NCBI RefSeq assembly: GCF_015476115.1
Contig: NZ_CP064295.1
Location: 124,001-188,000 of the forward strand
Direction: 5' to 3'
From: Aegicerativicinus sediminis
GTDB lineage: Bacteria > Bacteroidota > Bacteroidia > Flavobacteriales > Flavobacteriaceae
DNA length: 64,000 bases
Both the position numbers and the translations under genes were made by a program. Below, piece after piece: positions 18,248-27,055 of the stretch. The notes beneath the pieces were generated by a model. It made no database searches, was not told the origin of the DNA, and saw only the letters and a list, made by a program, of their open reading frames with translations. Positions within the stretch are counted from its first letter, which is position 1; each line of letters begins with the position of its first letter.

Positions 18248-18977
18248 ATCACTTCATTTTATTTTACTAACCGTAATATTTTTCTTGGTAAATAGCTCAT
18301 TTGGCATGGTGCAAGGCCGCGATCGGGATAGTATTATGAGGGACTCCTCAAGTATCAAAATTTCAGATTTTAAGGAAGGAATTGCTAACCGCTACCAAGG
18401 AGATGATTTCAATTATAACATAAACGACACAGGTGGCATTAATTTATTGCAGAGGGTTTTAAGAAGCTTTTTTGAATTCATTGCCGATTTATTTGGTTTC
18501 GATATTGGTTTTCTAGACTACCAAACCCTAGAATATATCATATATGCATTAATGGGACTAGGTATGATTTATTTACTGATTAAAATGCTATTAAAGGTTC
18601 CGGCATCACAAGTCTTTAGAAATGAAGATGCACCCCTGGAAGGGTTCAATTTAATGGAAGAATCGATTGAAGAAATTAATTTCGAACAATTAATAAATGA
18701 GGCATTAAAAGATAATAATCATCGGTTAGCCACCCGATATCTTTATTTAAAGTCACTTAAAACATTAGCCAACAAGGGAATTATAAAGTGGGATTATGAC
18801 AAAACCAATAGTGACTATCTTAAGGAAATAACGAAAGAGGATACCAAATCCCTCTTTGAAATTGTTTCCAAAATTTACGAGTATGTATGGTATGGAGAAT
18901 TTCCTTTAGACAAGGATACGTTTGATCGTAACCAAATACACTTTAATAAGCTAAATAAGGTTTCAGTCAATGGATAG
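18225..18977 (+). CDS. DUF4129 domain protein
   Basis: The 250-residue product has an N-terminal signal peptide or anchor (KSLHFILLTVIFFLVNSSFG), an extracytoplasmic stretch to about 100, one membrane helix near 105-125, and a cytosolic C-terminal domain (about 145-245). That domain has the DUF4129 pattern of helices ending in an aromatic YVWYGEFPLD motif. The start is TTG at 18225, inside the previous gene; a GTG four codons later is an alternative. It overlaps the DUF4350 gene by 8 bases. The domain is typical of MoxR-DUF58 loci. Confidence 0.87.
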   Translation: MKRSVRIKSLHFILLTVIFFLVNSSFGMVQGRDRDSIMRDSSSIKISDFKEGIANRYQGDDFNYNINDTGGINLLQRVLRSFFEFIADLFGFDIGFLDYQTLEYIIYALMGLGMIYLLIKMLLKVPASQVFRNEDAPLEGFNLMEESIEEINFEQLINEALKDNNHRLATRYLYLKSLKTLANKGIIKWDYDKTNSDYLKEITKEDTKSLFEIVSKIYEYVWYGEFPLDKDTFDRNQIHFNKLNKVSVNG

Positions 18978-20166
18978 AAGATCGAAAATATGGCTCTATC
19001 TTATAGTATTCATCATTCTTTTGATGATGGTGGCAGAAATAACAAAGCCAAAAGCTATAAATTGGCGCGATTCTTATTCGGCTTCAGACAAAATACCACT
19101 TGGTTGTTACATTATTCACAATGAATTGAATTCTTTTTACAATAAGGAACTTATAACAACAAATCAAGCCTTATATGATTTCATTAAAGAGTACAAAAGT
19201 GATAATAAAACCACTCTTTTAATGATTAATAATGAATTCCATTTTGATAAGGAGGAATCAAAGATTTTGGAAGAATTTGTATCAGAAGGTAATTCTGTTT
19301 TTATAAGTGGGCTTTATTTATATGGGGCATTGGCCGACACTTTGAATTTGTCGACTATGTGGAGTTATAATACCCTTTTTAAAAAGCAATCCCATAGCCT
19401 ATTTAACAGCCCAAGTTTGAAAGATCGTTCTGCCTATTTTGAGGACGTAATTGAAAATTCTTATTTGAACAAGATTGACACTACCAATACTTTAGTCCTT
19501 GGTAATATGCGTCCTAAAGATTCAACAAAGACTTATGTGAACTACGTGAAAATACCATTTGGAAATGAAAATGGTGCATTTTATGTACATACTAATCCAT
19601 TTGCCTTTACAAATTACCATATGCTAAGGGACAAAACCGAATATGCGGCAGCGGTGCTCTCATTTTTGCCAAACGACATTTTAATTTGGGATAATTACCA
19701 TAAAACTGGCCGCAAGGTTATCACCAGTCCTTTGCGTTTTATTTTAACTAATTCAGCATTGCGGTGGGGTTTTTACGTAAGTTTAATTGGGTTAATTTTA
19801 TATGTGTTATTTCAAGGAAAGCGAACCCAAAGAATTATCCCAATTGTAAGTCCACCAAGAAACGCCTCGGTAGAATTTACTAAAACCATTGGCGATTTAT
19901 ATTTTCAACATGGAGATTACAGCAATATTATTGGCAAAAAAATAACCTACTTTTTAGAATATGTTAGGTCTACCTATTATCTGAATACCGACCAATTTAA
20001 TGAAAGGTTTATTCGCAATTTATCTCAAAAGTCTGGTAATACTATCGAACAAACCAAACAATTGGTTGATTATATAATTTATTTAAAAAACAAAAATCAA
20101 CATAATCAGAAAGAATTAATTGAATTGAATAAGTTGATTGAACAATTTAAAACAGCAACAACATAA
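18970..20166 (+). CDS. DUF4350 domain protein
   Basis: The 398-residue protein has an N-terminal membrane helix (about 7-23) and a GAT-like DUF4350 domain on the outer face (about 35-250), with DSYS.SDKIPLGCYIIHNEL near its start. A second membrane helix lies near 262-282, followed by a cytosolic C-terminal domain. The gene overlaps both neighbours (8 bases upstream, 1 base downstream), which shows tight coupling with MoxR. The function is unknown; the association with MoxR/DUF58 suggests a membrane-complex role. Confidence 0.87.
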   Translation: MDRRSKIWLYLIVFIILLMMVAEITKPKAINWRDSYSASDKIPLGCYIIHNELNSFYNKELITTNQALYDFIKEYKSDNKTTLLMINNEFHFDKEESKILEEFVSEGNSVFISGLYLYGALADTLNLSTMWSYNTLFKKQSHSLFNSPSLKDRSAYFEDVIENSYLNKIDTTNTLVLGNMRPKDSTKTYVNYVKIPFGNENGAFYVHTNPFAFTNYHMLRDKTEYAAAVLSFLPNDILIWDNYHKTGRKVITSPLRFILTNSALRWGFYVSLIGLILYVLFQGKRTQRIIPIVSPPRNASVEFTKTIGDLYFQHGDYSNIIGKKITYFLEYVRSTYYLNTDQFNERFIRNLSQKSGNTIEQTKQLVDYIIYLKNKNQHNQKELIELNKLIEQFKTATT

Positions 20167-21215
20167 TGGAACAACCTATAGAGTCAAATCCAGAGAACAA
20201 ACTCAATACTGAAATTTCCAACCCATCCATCACCCATGATGAGCAACCAGAATTTCAATCGCGAATAGAATTGGAACCTTTACAAAAAGCGGTGAATGAA
20301 ATAAAGAAAGAGATTTCAAAAATAATTGTTGGACAAGAAGACCTAATAGAATTATTGATAATCTCCATCTTAACCAATGGGCATAGTTTAATTGAAGGGG
20401 TTCCAGGTGTTGCCAAAACAATCACAGCCAAACTTTTGGCAAAAACATTGGATATAGATTTTAGTCGAATTCAATTTACTCCAGATTTAATGCCAAGCGA
20501 TATCCTTGGTACTTCAGTTTTTAATGTAAAAACCAACGAATTCGAATTTAAAAAGGGGCCCATTTTTTCCAATTTGGTATTAATTGATGAAATCAACAGA
20601 GCACCAGCAAAAACACAAGCTGCACTTTTTGAGGTAATGGCTGAAAGACAAATAACGATGGATGGCATTTGCTATGAAATGGAACAACCATTTTTGGTTT
20701 TCGCTACCCAAAACCCTATTGAACAAGAAGGCACTTACAGACTTCCAGAGGCACAATTAGATCGTTTTTTGTTCAAAATTAGTGTTCACTATCCATCACT
20801 TGAAAATGAGGTGCAGATTCTAAAAGAAAATCATAAAAGACGTGATATAATCAACTTTGATTCAATAAAACCTGTTCTTAAGGCAGCAGAAATAGCCCAC
20901 TTTCAACAATTGATAAAACAGGTGGTGGTTGAGGACCATTTATTAGAATACATAGCCGCCATTATTAATAATACAAGGACGAATGCCAATTTATTTTTGG
21001 GAGCCTCACCACGTGCATCCATTGCAATACTTAATGCCGCCAAAGCTAATGCCGCCATACAAGGAAGAGATTTTGTAACTCCAGATGACATTAAACGGTG
21101 CACATTTGCAGTGTTGCAGCATCGCTTAGTGTTAACCCCTGAACGAGAAATGGAGGCTTTTACAGTAGATAAGGTCGTAAATCAGATTTTAGAAACATTG
21201 GAAATACCCCGTTAG
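20166..21215 (+). CDS. MoxR family AAA+ ATPase
   Basis: The 349-residue protein has a Walker A variant EGVPGVAKT (near residue 78-86), Walker B LVLIDEINRAP, sensor 1 ATQNP and a C-terminal lid domain. This is the MoxR/AAA_3 subclass. MoxR ATPases act as chaperones that mature or remodel partner complexes, usually with a vWA or DUF58 partner. Here DUF58 follows directly. Its A of ATG overlaps the stop of DUF4350, and its last base overlaps the GTG of DUF58. The first 35 residues are a polar, low-complexity extension. Confidence 0.95.
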   Translation: MEQPIESNPENKLNTEISNPSITHDEQPEFQSRIELEPLQKAVNEIKKEISKIIVGQEDLIELLIISILTNGHSLIEGVPGVAKTITAKLLAKTLDIDFSRIQFTPDLMPSDILGTSVFNVKTNEFEFKKGPIFSNLVLIDEINRAPAKTQAALFEVMAERQITMDGICYEMEQPFLVFATQNPIEQEGTYRLPEAQLDRFLFKISVHYPSLENEVQILKENHKRRDIINFDSIKPVLKAAEIAHFQQLIKQVVVEDHLLEYIAAIINNTRTNANLFLGASPRASIAILNAAKANAAIQGRDFVTPDDIKRCTFAVLQHRLVLTPEREMEAFTVDKVVNQILETLEIPR

Positions 21216-22549
21216 TGAAAAACTTCCTTAAACAGCTCTATTTTAAATCTCGATTTTTTTTCGGTTTAGTGTTACTTGCCTTCTTATTTATTTTGGCATA
21301 CCTATACCCTAGCCTTTTTGGGATAATAAAAATGCTGTTTTTTGTATTCCTTGGATTAGTTCTTCTAGATATCCTACTTTTATTTAGGACTAAGTTCGGT
21401 ATCGTTGCCAAAAGAAATTTACCTGAAAAATTTAGTAATGGAGATGATAACCCTGTTGAAGTAACCGTTAAAAGCAATTATAATTTTGATGTTGATTTAG
21501 AAATAATTGACGAGCTTCCTGTACAATTTCAAGAACGCAACTTTAGCATTCAAACAGGACTTCAAAAGCATAAAAAGAAAAAACTGACCTACCAAATTAG
21601 ACCACTTGAACGGGGAGAATTTCATTATGGGAAATTGAATATATATACCACTACCCCAATAGGTATTGTATCAAGACGGTTTGAGTTTGGCACCAATTTT
21701 ATGGTCCCTAATTACCCATCCTTTCTGCAACTTCGTAAATACATGTTGTTGGCATTTTCAAATAAAATATTTGATAATGGTCTCAAAAAAATCAGGAGAA
21801 TTGGGCATACTATGGAGTTTGAACAAATTAAAGATTATGTGCAGGGAGATGACATTAGGAATATAAATTGGAAAGCAACGGCCAAAAGCAATAGGTTAAT
21901 GGTTAACCAATATCAGGACGAACGATCACAGCCAATTTATAGCGTCATCGATAAGGGCAGAATCATGAAAATGCCTTTCAATGGCCTTAGTTTACTCGAT
22001 TATGCGATTAATGCCACTTTAGTTATAAGTAATGTGGCGCTAAAAAAACAAGACAAGGCGGGTATGTTTTCCTTTTCAAAACAAGTAGAAAATAAAGTTA
22101 TAGCAGAAAGGAGACCTTCTCAAATGAACTTGATTCTTGAGACCTTATATAATCTTAACACAGATTTTTCTGAATCTGATTTTGCACGCCTTTATATAGA
22201 TGTAAAACGTAACCTTAATCAGCGTAGCCTCCTTTTGCTTTATACCAATTTTGAAACTATGGATGGGTTGCACAGGCAATTACCATATCTGCAAATGATT
22301 GCGAAATACCATTTATTGGTAGTTATCTTTTTTGAGAATACCGAGTTAAATGGTTTAGCAGAAAAATCATCTAATAATACGTATGAAATTTTTGAGAAGG
22401 TAATTGCGGAGAAGTTCATTTTTGAAAAGAAGATGATTGTTAAAGAACTTCAGAAACATGGTATCCAGTGTCTTTTAACGGCTCCAGAAAATCTCACCAT
22501 CAACACCATTAATAAATACCTCGAGATTAAAGCCAGAGGCTTAATATAA
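21215..22549 (+). CDS. DUF58 domain protein
   Basis: The 444-residue protein has two N-terminal membrane helices (about 15-55), a beta-rich extracytoplasmic part to about 190, and the DUF58 core (RIGHTMEFEQIKDYVQGDDIRNINWKATAK split across 193-222). A vWA-like C-terminal half follows. The start is GTG sharing its G with the MoxR stop. DUF58 proteins are the obligate-looking partners of MoxR ATPases. It ends the operon, facing dps. Confidence 0.93.
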   Translation: MKNFLKQLYFKSRFFFGLVLLAFLFILAYLYPSLFGIIKMLFFVFLGLVLLDILLLFRTKFGIVAKRNLPEKFSNGDDNPVEVTVKSNYNFDVDLEIIDELPVQFQERNFSIQTGLQKHKKKKLTYQIRPLERGEFHYGKLNIYTTTPIGIVSRRFEFGTNFMVPNYPSFLQLRKYMLLAFSNKIFDNGLKKIRRIGHTMEFEQIKDYVQGDDIRNINWKATAKSNRLMVNQYQDERSQPIYSVIDKGRIMKMPFNGLSLLDYAINATLVISNVALKKQDKAGMFSFSKQVENKVIAERRPSQMNLILETLYNLNTDFSESDFARLYIDVKRNLNQRSLLLLYTNFETMDGLHRQLPYLQMIAKYHLLVVIFFENTELNGLAEKSSNNTYEIFEKVIAEKFIFEKKMIVKELQKHGIQCLLTAPENLTINTINKYLEIKARGLI

Positions 22550-22551
22550 AA

Positions 22552-22582
22552 AAAAGACACCCTGTGGGCAGCCTTTTCAATA
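22552..22582 (-). terminator. Probable terminator of dps
   Basis: Read on the reverse strand, GGCTGCCC-ACA-GGGTGTC forms an imperfect stem with wobble pairs and runs straight into eight T residues, just past the dps stop. The long T run supports it; the stem is weak. Confidence 0.5.
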
Positions 22583-22598
22583 TTTGAACTATATCTTA

Positions 22599-23078
22599 TT
22601 AGACAGTTTCTCCTAACCAAGCTTTCATCATCCAAACAGTCTTTTCTTGTTCTGTTATAAAATCACTCATCATAGAATTAGTCCCTTCGTCATTGGCCTC
22701 ATCTGAAGCATCAAGGATTGTACGTTCAATTTTCAGTAATACGGTAAGGGAATCAACGATTAAACGCACAGCTTTTTCATCTTGGGAAATATTTTTACCA
22801 ACTGGTACTTTTGCGGCAATTATATAATCATCAAAGGTGTGCAATGGGGTTCCTCCTAAAGTCAATACCCGTTCAGCAATCATATCAACTTTCACGTTAG
22901 CATCTGTATACAATTCTTCAAATTTCACATGTAGATCAAAAAATCGCTTACCCTTAATATTCCAATGTATACCTCTTAAATTTTGGTAATATACCTGAAA
23001 GTTGGCTAAAAGCGTATTTAAATCCTTTTCAATGGCAGCGGTCTTAGATTTTTCTAAGCCAATTGTATTTAGTGTCAT
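22599..23078 (-). CDS. dps: Dps family DNA-protection/ferritin-like protein
   Basis: The 159-residue protein has the Dps ferroxidase set: His38 in HWNIKG, His50, Asp65 and Glu69 (VDMIAER). In Dps twelve subunits form a shell that oxidises Fe(II) with H2O2 and stores the iron, and many members bind DNA non-specifically. The length is standard. A -7 element TAAATTTG (reverse strand, 23106 to 23099) lies about 20 bases before the start. The divergent neighbour is OxyR, the classic regulator of dps. Confidence 0.96.
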   Translation of the reverse strand: MTLNTIGLEKSKTAAIEKDLNTLLANFQVYYQNLRGIHWNIKGKRFFDLHVKFEELYTDANVKVDMIAERVLTLGGTPLHTFDDYIIAAKVPVGKNISQDEKAVRLIVDSLTVLLKIERTILDASDEANDEGTNSMMSDFITEQEKTVWMMKAWLGETV

Positions 23079-23098
23079 AACTATTAAATTTTGTACTA

Positions 23099-23146
23099 CA
23101 AATTTAATCTATAATAAACAGCTATTACCATAGATTTTATTGATAG
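23099..23146 (-). promoter_or_regulatory. dps promoter with 38-bp dyad, candidate OxyR operator
   Basis: The sequence from 23109 to 23146 contains the tetrads CTAT-N9-CTAT-N4-ATAG-N9-ATAG, a perfect dyad of the tetrads centred at 23127.5. It lies between the divergent dps and oxyR starts. The dps -7 element (TAAATTTG, 23106 to 23099 on the reverse strand) abuts it, and no good -33 TTG is present, which fits an activator-dependent promoter. The tetrads are those of the E. coli OxyR box but in a different order and spacing, so OxyR binding is inferred. Confidence 0.55.
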
Positions 23147-23179
23147 TTTATATATTTTTATAGTCTGAATAAATGGCAT

Positions 23180-24121
23180 ATGACAATCACTCAACTTCAA
23201 TATGTATTAGCAATAGCCGAATACAAGAATTTTACTAAGGCAGCAGAGAAATGCTTTGTTACTCAACCAACATTAAGCACACAAATCCAGAAGCTGGAGG
23301 ACGAATTAGACGTCTTAATTTTTGATAGGAGTAAGAAGCCGATAGAACTTACTGAGGTTGGTAAAAAGATTGTCTACCAAGCGAGAAATATTGTAAACGA
23401 ATCAGATCGTATCCAAGATATTGTTGATCAACAAAAGGGTTTCATAGGAGGAGAATTTAAGTTGGGTATAATACCTACTGTAATGCCTACTTTATTACCT
23501 ATGTTCCTTCAAAACTTTATAAAAAAATATCCTAAAGTTCACCTTCATATTCAAGAGTTTAATACGGATGAGTTAATCTCCCAAATTGAAGATGGACACT
23601 TAGATGCTGGGATAGCAGCCACTCCATTAGAAAATGATCTCATTAAGGAACGAGTTTTATATTATGAACCCTTTGTAGCTTATGTTCCCTTAAACCATCC
23701 ATTCCATAAAATTGATCATTTAGAGCCCGAAAATTTGGAATCTGAGTCTATATTATTACTTGAAGATGGGCACTGTTTCAGGGATGGAGTTCTTAATATT
23801 TGTAGAAGTCTAAAGGATAGTAATACGGAAAAATTTCAATTACAAAGTGGCAGTATGGAGACCTTAATAAAATTGGCAGATGAGGGCTTAGGAATGACCT
23901 TGATACCTTACCTGCACACAATGGATCTCCCAGAGAAATCACAATTGAAATTACGCTATTTTAAAGATCCGTCACCAGCCCGTGAGGTAAGCTTAATCTT
24001 CCACAAAAGCGAACTGAAAATGCAAATAATTGAAGCTCTCCATTCGATAATATCTGGGGTGATAAGAGGAGCAATTGCTTTTCAAAATGTAAAAATAGTT
24101 AGCCCACTTTCAAAAAATTAA
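23180..24121 (+). CDS. oxyR: Hydrogen-peroxide sensing LysR regulator OxyR
   Basis: The 313-residue LysR-type protein has an N-terminal winged HTH (about 1-60, MTITQLQYVLAIAEYKNFTK) and a substrate-binding-like domain. Cysteines occur at exactly residues 199 and 208 in LEDGHCFRDGVLNIC, the same numbers and context as the redox pair of E. coli OxyR that forms a disulfide on H2O2 exposure. That makes the OxyR call firm rather than a generic LysR one. Divergence from dps fits direct control of peroxide and iron defence. Confidence 0.95.
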   Translation: MTITQLQYVLAIAEYKNFTKAAEKCFVTQPTLSTQIQKLEDELDVLIFDRSKKPIELTEVGKKIVYQARNIVNESDRIQDIVDQQKGFIGGEFKLGIIPTVMPTLLPMFLQNFIKKYPKVHLHIQEFNTDELISQIEDGHLDAGIAATPLENDLIKERVLYYEPFVAYVPLNHPFHKIDHLEPENLESESILLLEDGHCFRDGVLNICRSLKDSNTEKFQLQSGSMETLIKLADEGLGMTLIPYLHTMDLPEKSQLKLRYFKDPSPAREVSLIFHKSELKMQIIEALHSIISGVIRGAIAFQNVKIVSPLSKN

Positions 24122-24148
24122 AAAAGCGACCAATTGGTCGCTTTTTTT
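24121..24148. terminator. Bidirectional terminator between oxyR and a small-protein gene
   Basis: The palindrome AAGCGACC-AATT-GGTCGCTT is flanked by A5 on the left and T7 on the right, directly between convergent stops. It can serve both strands. Confidence 0.88.
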
Positions 24149-24344
24149 ATGATTTAAGATAGATTAAACATTGATTTAAGTCGGGGTTCTGTAGTACAAG
24201 AGATTTAATATAAATCTTTAACTCTTCAATTTCGTACGGAAGTAGCCTTTGAAAAGCCTTTTGCACTTCTTTACAGAACAACGCCACATCAAAACTTACC
24301 TTTTTAAGTACTGTTTTGGTGTACTCAAACATTGCTCTTGCCAT
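24147..24344 (-). CDS. Small conserved protein of unknown function (65 aa)
   Basis: The protein starts MARAMFEYTKTVLKKVSFD and has a repeated helical look, with LLPYEIEELKIYIKSLV in the centre and two cysteines (CKEV and QCLIYL). I believe similar short proteins with a LLPYEIEEL segment exist in other Flavobacteriaceae, but no function is known to me. It is cytosolic by composition. The bidirectional terminator right after its stop supports a real transcript. About 150 bases without other features separate it from the AIM24 gene upstream on the same strand. Confidence 0.78.
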   Translation of the reverse strand: MARAMFEYTKTVLKKVSFDVALFCKEVQKAFQRLLPYEIEELKIYIKSLVLQNPDLNQCLIYLKS

Positions 24345-24497
24345 TATTTAAAGTAGTTTTAGTTAGATTAAGTAAACTTGTTTTATAGGCGAAAACGATT
24401 TAGTTACATAGATAAAAGTAACAAAATAATCGATATATTACATAAATGATCTAAAATTTAACACAGCTGTAATCGCTTCTGCCAAAGTATCAATTAA

Positions 24498-25298
24498 TTA
24501 AAACCGATTATCTCCATCTAAAATATTACCTAATCCTCCTAAAATGCTTCCTTCGCCTTTATCCTTACCACCGCCTCTTGGAGCTGAAGCTAATACCCTT
24601 GCTGATAATCTACTAAATGGTAATGATTGTATAAAAACAGTTCCTGGCCCTTGCAATTTTGCAAAAAATAGACCCTCCCCGCCAAAAATTGAATTTCTTA
24701 AACCACCAACAAATTCAATATCGTAATCAATATCTTGTGTGAATCCAATAATACAACCCGTATCTACACGCAATGTTTCACCAGCTTGCAAAACTTTCTT
24801 CGCCATAGTTCCTCCTGCATGTACAAATGCCATTCCATCACCTTCTAACTTTTGCATAATAAACCCTTCCCCACCAAATAATCCTCGACCCAATCGTTTG
24901 CTAAATTCAATTCCGATACTCACTCCTTTGGCAGCACAAAGAAACGCATCCTTTTGACAGATAAATTTTCCTCTGAATTCGGTTAAATCTATTGGTATGA
25001 TCTTACCTGGATAAGGGGAAGCAAACGACACATTTCTCTTACCTATTCCAATATTATAGAAAGCAATCATAAAAAGACTTTCCCCTGTTAGTATTCGTTT
25101 TCCAGCACCTAAGATAGTATCAAGAAAACCCTTGTTTTTTTGGGATCCATCTCCAAAGATTGTTTCCATTTTGATACCATCGTCCATCATCATAAAACTT
25201 CCAGATTCTGCAACGACTCCTTCTTGTGGATCTAATTCTATTTCCACGAATTGCATTTCCTCACCATATATTCTATAGTCTATTTCGTGTGCTAACAT
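24498..25298 (-). CDS. TIGR00266/AIM24 family protein
   Basis: The 266-residue protein is a beta-sandwich AIM24 family member: an N-terminal [22 protein letters not shown] segment, a Gly-rich middle ([22 protein letters not shown]) and a second repeat [20 protein letters not shown]. It ends in a Gly-rich tail. The family is widespread, and the mitochondrial AIM24 relative affects inner-membrane organisation, but the bacterial role is unknown. It is monocistronic or leads the small gene downstream. Confidence 0.92.
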   Translation of the reverse strand: MLAHEIDYRIYGEEMQFVEIELDPQEGVVAESGSFMMMDDGIKMETIFGDGSQKNKGFLDTILGAGKRILTGESLFMIAFYNIGIGKRNVSFASPYPGKIIPIDLTEFRGKFICQKDAFLCAAKGVSIGIEFSKRLGRGLFGGEGFIMQKLEGDGMAFVHAGGTMAKKVLQAGETLRVDTGCIIGFTQDIDYDIEFVGGLRNSIFGGEGLFFAKLQGPGTVFIQSLPFSRLSARVLASAPRGGGKDKGEGSILGGLGNILDGDNRF

Positions 25299-25355
25299 GT
25301 TGATAAAATTTAATGTTTACGGTTATAGGTTGTGATTTTGAGTGAAATGTTACAA

Positions 25356-25811
25356 TTAGGGTTTTGGTTTTATGCTCCAACTAAAATTAAAAGAACTTAC
25401 CTCTACACCTTCCTCATTAATACCATTTACATTTACATCTACTATAACAGGTGCAGTCGTGAGAATTGCTTGGTCGATAGCGGATTCTATTTTAGAATAT
25501 TCATTACAATTAAAAACAATTTTACCTCTTGCTTTTTTGTAATATTCGGCAGAATTACTCACAACCAAGGTAGACATCTTAACATCCCTTATTGCAATAA
25601 GATGTAATAGAAGTGAACCTATTGACAGTTCAGCCGCCATACCTTGTACTGCCCAATACATCGATTTAAATGGGTTCTGATTGATCCATTTGTGCCTAAC
25701 GGAAACCAAACAATGTTTTGAATCCAATTCTTTCACTCTCAGCCCGGCTACAAATGCTAAAGGCAATTTAATCAATATGTAACTATTTAATTTACTGGCT
25801 GTTAAATGCAT
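25356..25811 (-). CDS. DUF4442 hotdog-fold protein (PaaI-like thioesterase relative)
   Basis: The 151-residue protein fits DUF4442: SYILIKLPLAFVAGLRVKELD at the N-terminus, a NQNPFKSMYWAVQGMAAELS helix that corresponds to the hotdog central helix, and a C-terminal strand series. Hotdog relatives hydrolyse acyl-CoA thioesters, but the DUF4442 subgroup has no confirmed activity that I know of. Its stop lies 57 bases before the AIM24 start on the same strand, so they may be co-transcribed. Confidence 0.82.
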   Translation of the reverse strand: MHLTASKLNSYILIKLPLAFVAGLRVKELDSKHCLVSVRHKWINQNPFKSMYWAVQGMAAELSIGSLLLHLIAIRDVKMSTLVVSNSAEYYKKARGKIVFNCNEYSKIESAIDQAILTTAPVIVDVNVNGINEEGVEVSSFNFSWSIKPKP

Positions 25812-25956
25812 TTGCTATAGAATCATTTGAATATAAATTTACGTTTTAATTATTAGTTTTAAATGTTAATATTATGTTAATTTAAGGTACTTTGTATTGC
25901 ATAATACCTTCTTTTAGATATATATTTGCATAAGAAACTATTATATGTTTTAAAAA

Positions 25957-26403
25957 ATGATCGACAACCACCAAAAAAATATCGCAACTTTTATTCATTT
26001 GTCAACCTTTTCCAGATTCTTCATACCACTTGGAAATTTTATAGGTCCATTGGTACTTTGGATAGCGAATAAGGAGAAATCTGAATTTATAGATACCCAT
26101 GGCAAGCAGGCGTTAAATTTTCAAATTAGCATATTGCTTTATGCCATAATTCTTGGAACCATAACTATTCCATTATTCATATTTAAATTATTTGGGGGAA
26201 TCGATTTTATAGATTTCCACGGATTCAATGACTTTCACTTAAACATAGGCAAGCCATCTCCCCTATTATATATTGGCGGCGGCTTGGGGGTAATTGCAGT
26301 TATTGGTTTTATCTTGGAACTTGTCTTTATTATAAAGGCTAGTTTCAAAGCGAGAGAAGGAGAAGTTTACCACTATCCTCTAACAATCAATTTTATAAAG
26401 TAA
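25957..26403 (+). CDS. DUF4870 membrane protein
   Basis: The 148-residue protein has three membrane helices (about 25-40, 60-85 and 110-135) and the DUF4870 pattern PLGNFIGPLVLWIANKEKSEFIDTH split around residue 22-46, followed by GKQALNFQISILLY. The family is common in Bacteroidota, with no known function. The ATG at 25957 is preceded by an AT-rich leader. A short ORF overlaps its stop. Confidence 0.88.
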   Translation: MIDNHQKNIATFIHLSTFSRFFIPLGNFIGPLVLWIANKEKSEFIDTHGKQALNFQISILLYAIILGTITIPLFIFKLFGGIDFIDFHGFNDFHLNIGKPSPLLYIGGGLGVIAVIGFILELVFIIKASFKAREGEVYHYPLTINFIK

Positions 26404-26609
26404 TGGAACTAATCAATCCCATAGCGCTTATCAATCAAGCCAAAAAAATTACTTACCCAAGTTGGAGAAAAATAGTGTATGGCTATTCAAAGGTTTACTC
26501 AATTTACAGGGGAATTAATTTAAGAATTGCCATAAGAACCGAAACTAATCAATTCGGTAATAATATTTCATTTTATAACCAGCTTTTGGATATGGGCTAT
26601 GGTAACTAG
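26403..26609 (+). CDS. Short ORF of doubtful status, 68 aa
   Basis: ATG overlaps the DUF4870 stop (TAATG), which is a coupling arrangement, and the frame is open for 68 codons. The product (MELINPIALINQAKKITYPSWRK) is basic, Tyr/Ile/Asn-rich, without a clear membrane helix or known motif. It may be a real small gene in the DUF4870-PadR run or chance. I cannot decide from sequence alone. Confidence 0.4.
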   Translation: MELINPIALINQAKKITYPSWRKIVYGYSKVYSIYRGINLRIAIRTETNQFGNNISFYNQLLDMGYGN

Positions 26610-26710
26610 AAGTTAACTCGGGCATTAAGTTTATGCTCACTGAATCATCAATCAACTAATAATTAATCAATCGAAAAATGAACAGTTTTCACAATTAATC
26701 TATTTAACAC

Positions 26711-27055
26711 ATGAAAATAGAAAACACAAAAGCACAAATGCGCAAAGGGGTTCTAGAATACTGCATCCTCTCGGTTCTGAAGGATGAAGATGCCTATGTA
26801 GCGGAAATTCTAGATACTCTGAAAGACGCAAAATTGCTAGTAGTGGAAGGAACAATTTATCCTCTGCTAACAAGACTAAAGAATGCGGGGCTCTTAAACT
26901 ACCGATGGGAAGAATCGACCTCGGGACCACCTCGAAAATATTATGGTTTAACCGAAACAGGCAAATTGTTCTTAAATGAATTGAACACAACCTGGAGCGA
27001 ATTACAAAATGCAGTCAACATAGTAACACGATCAAAAGCAAAACGAAATGAATAA
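26711..27055 (+). CDS. PadR family transcriptional regulator
   Basis: The 114-residue protein is a PadR winged helix: MRKGVLEYCILSVLKDEDAYVAEIL, then VVEGTIYPLLTRLKNAGLL as the recognition helix region, the wing SGPPRKYYGLTETG, and a C-terminal dimerisation helix. It overlaps the PspC gene by 8 bases. In Bacteroidota a PadR gene commonly precedes PspC and DUF2807 genes, so it probably controls this envelope operon, including itself. Confidence 0.94.
   Translation: MKIENTKAQMRKGVLEYCILSVLKDEDAYVAEILDTLKDAKLLVVEGTIYPLLTRLKNAGLLNYRWEESTSGPPRKYYGLTETGKLFLNELNTTWSELQNAVNIVTRSKAKRNE

Noticed and set aside
23109-23146. Canonical E. coli OxyR box between dps and oxyR
   Set aside because: The tetrads are present but in another order and spacing; reported only as a dyad and candidate operator.
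25332-25607. Forward frame of 91 codons opposite the DUF4442 gene
   Set aside because: Antisense shadow, Ile/Tyr-rich without domain pattern; the reverse-strand gene has family support.
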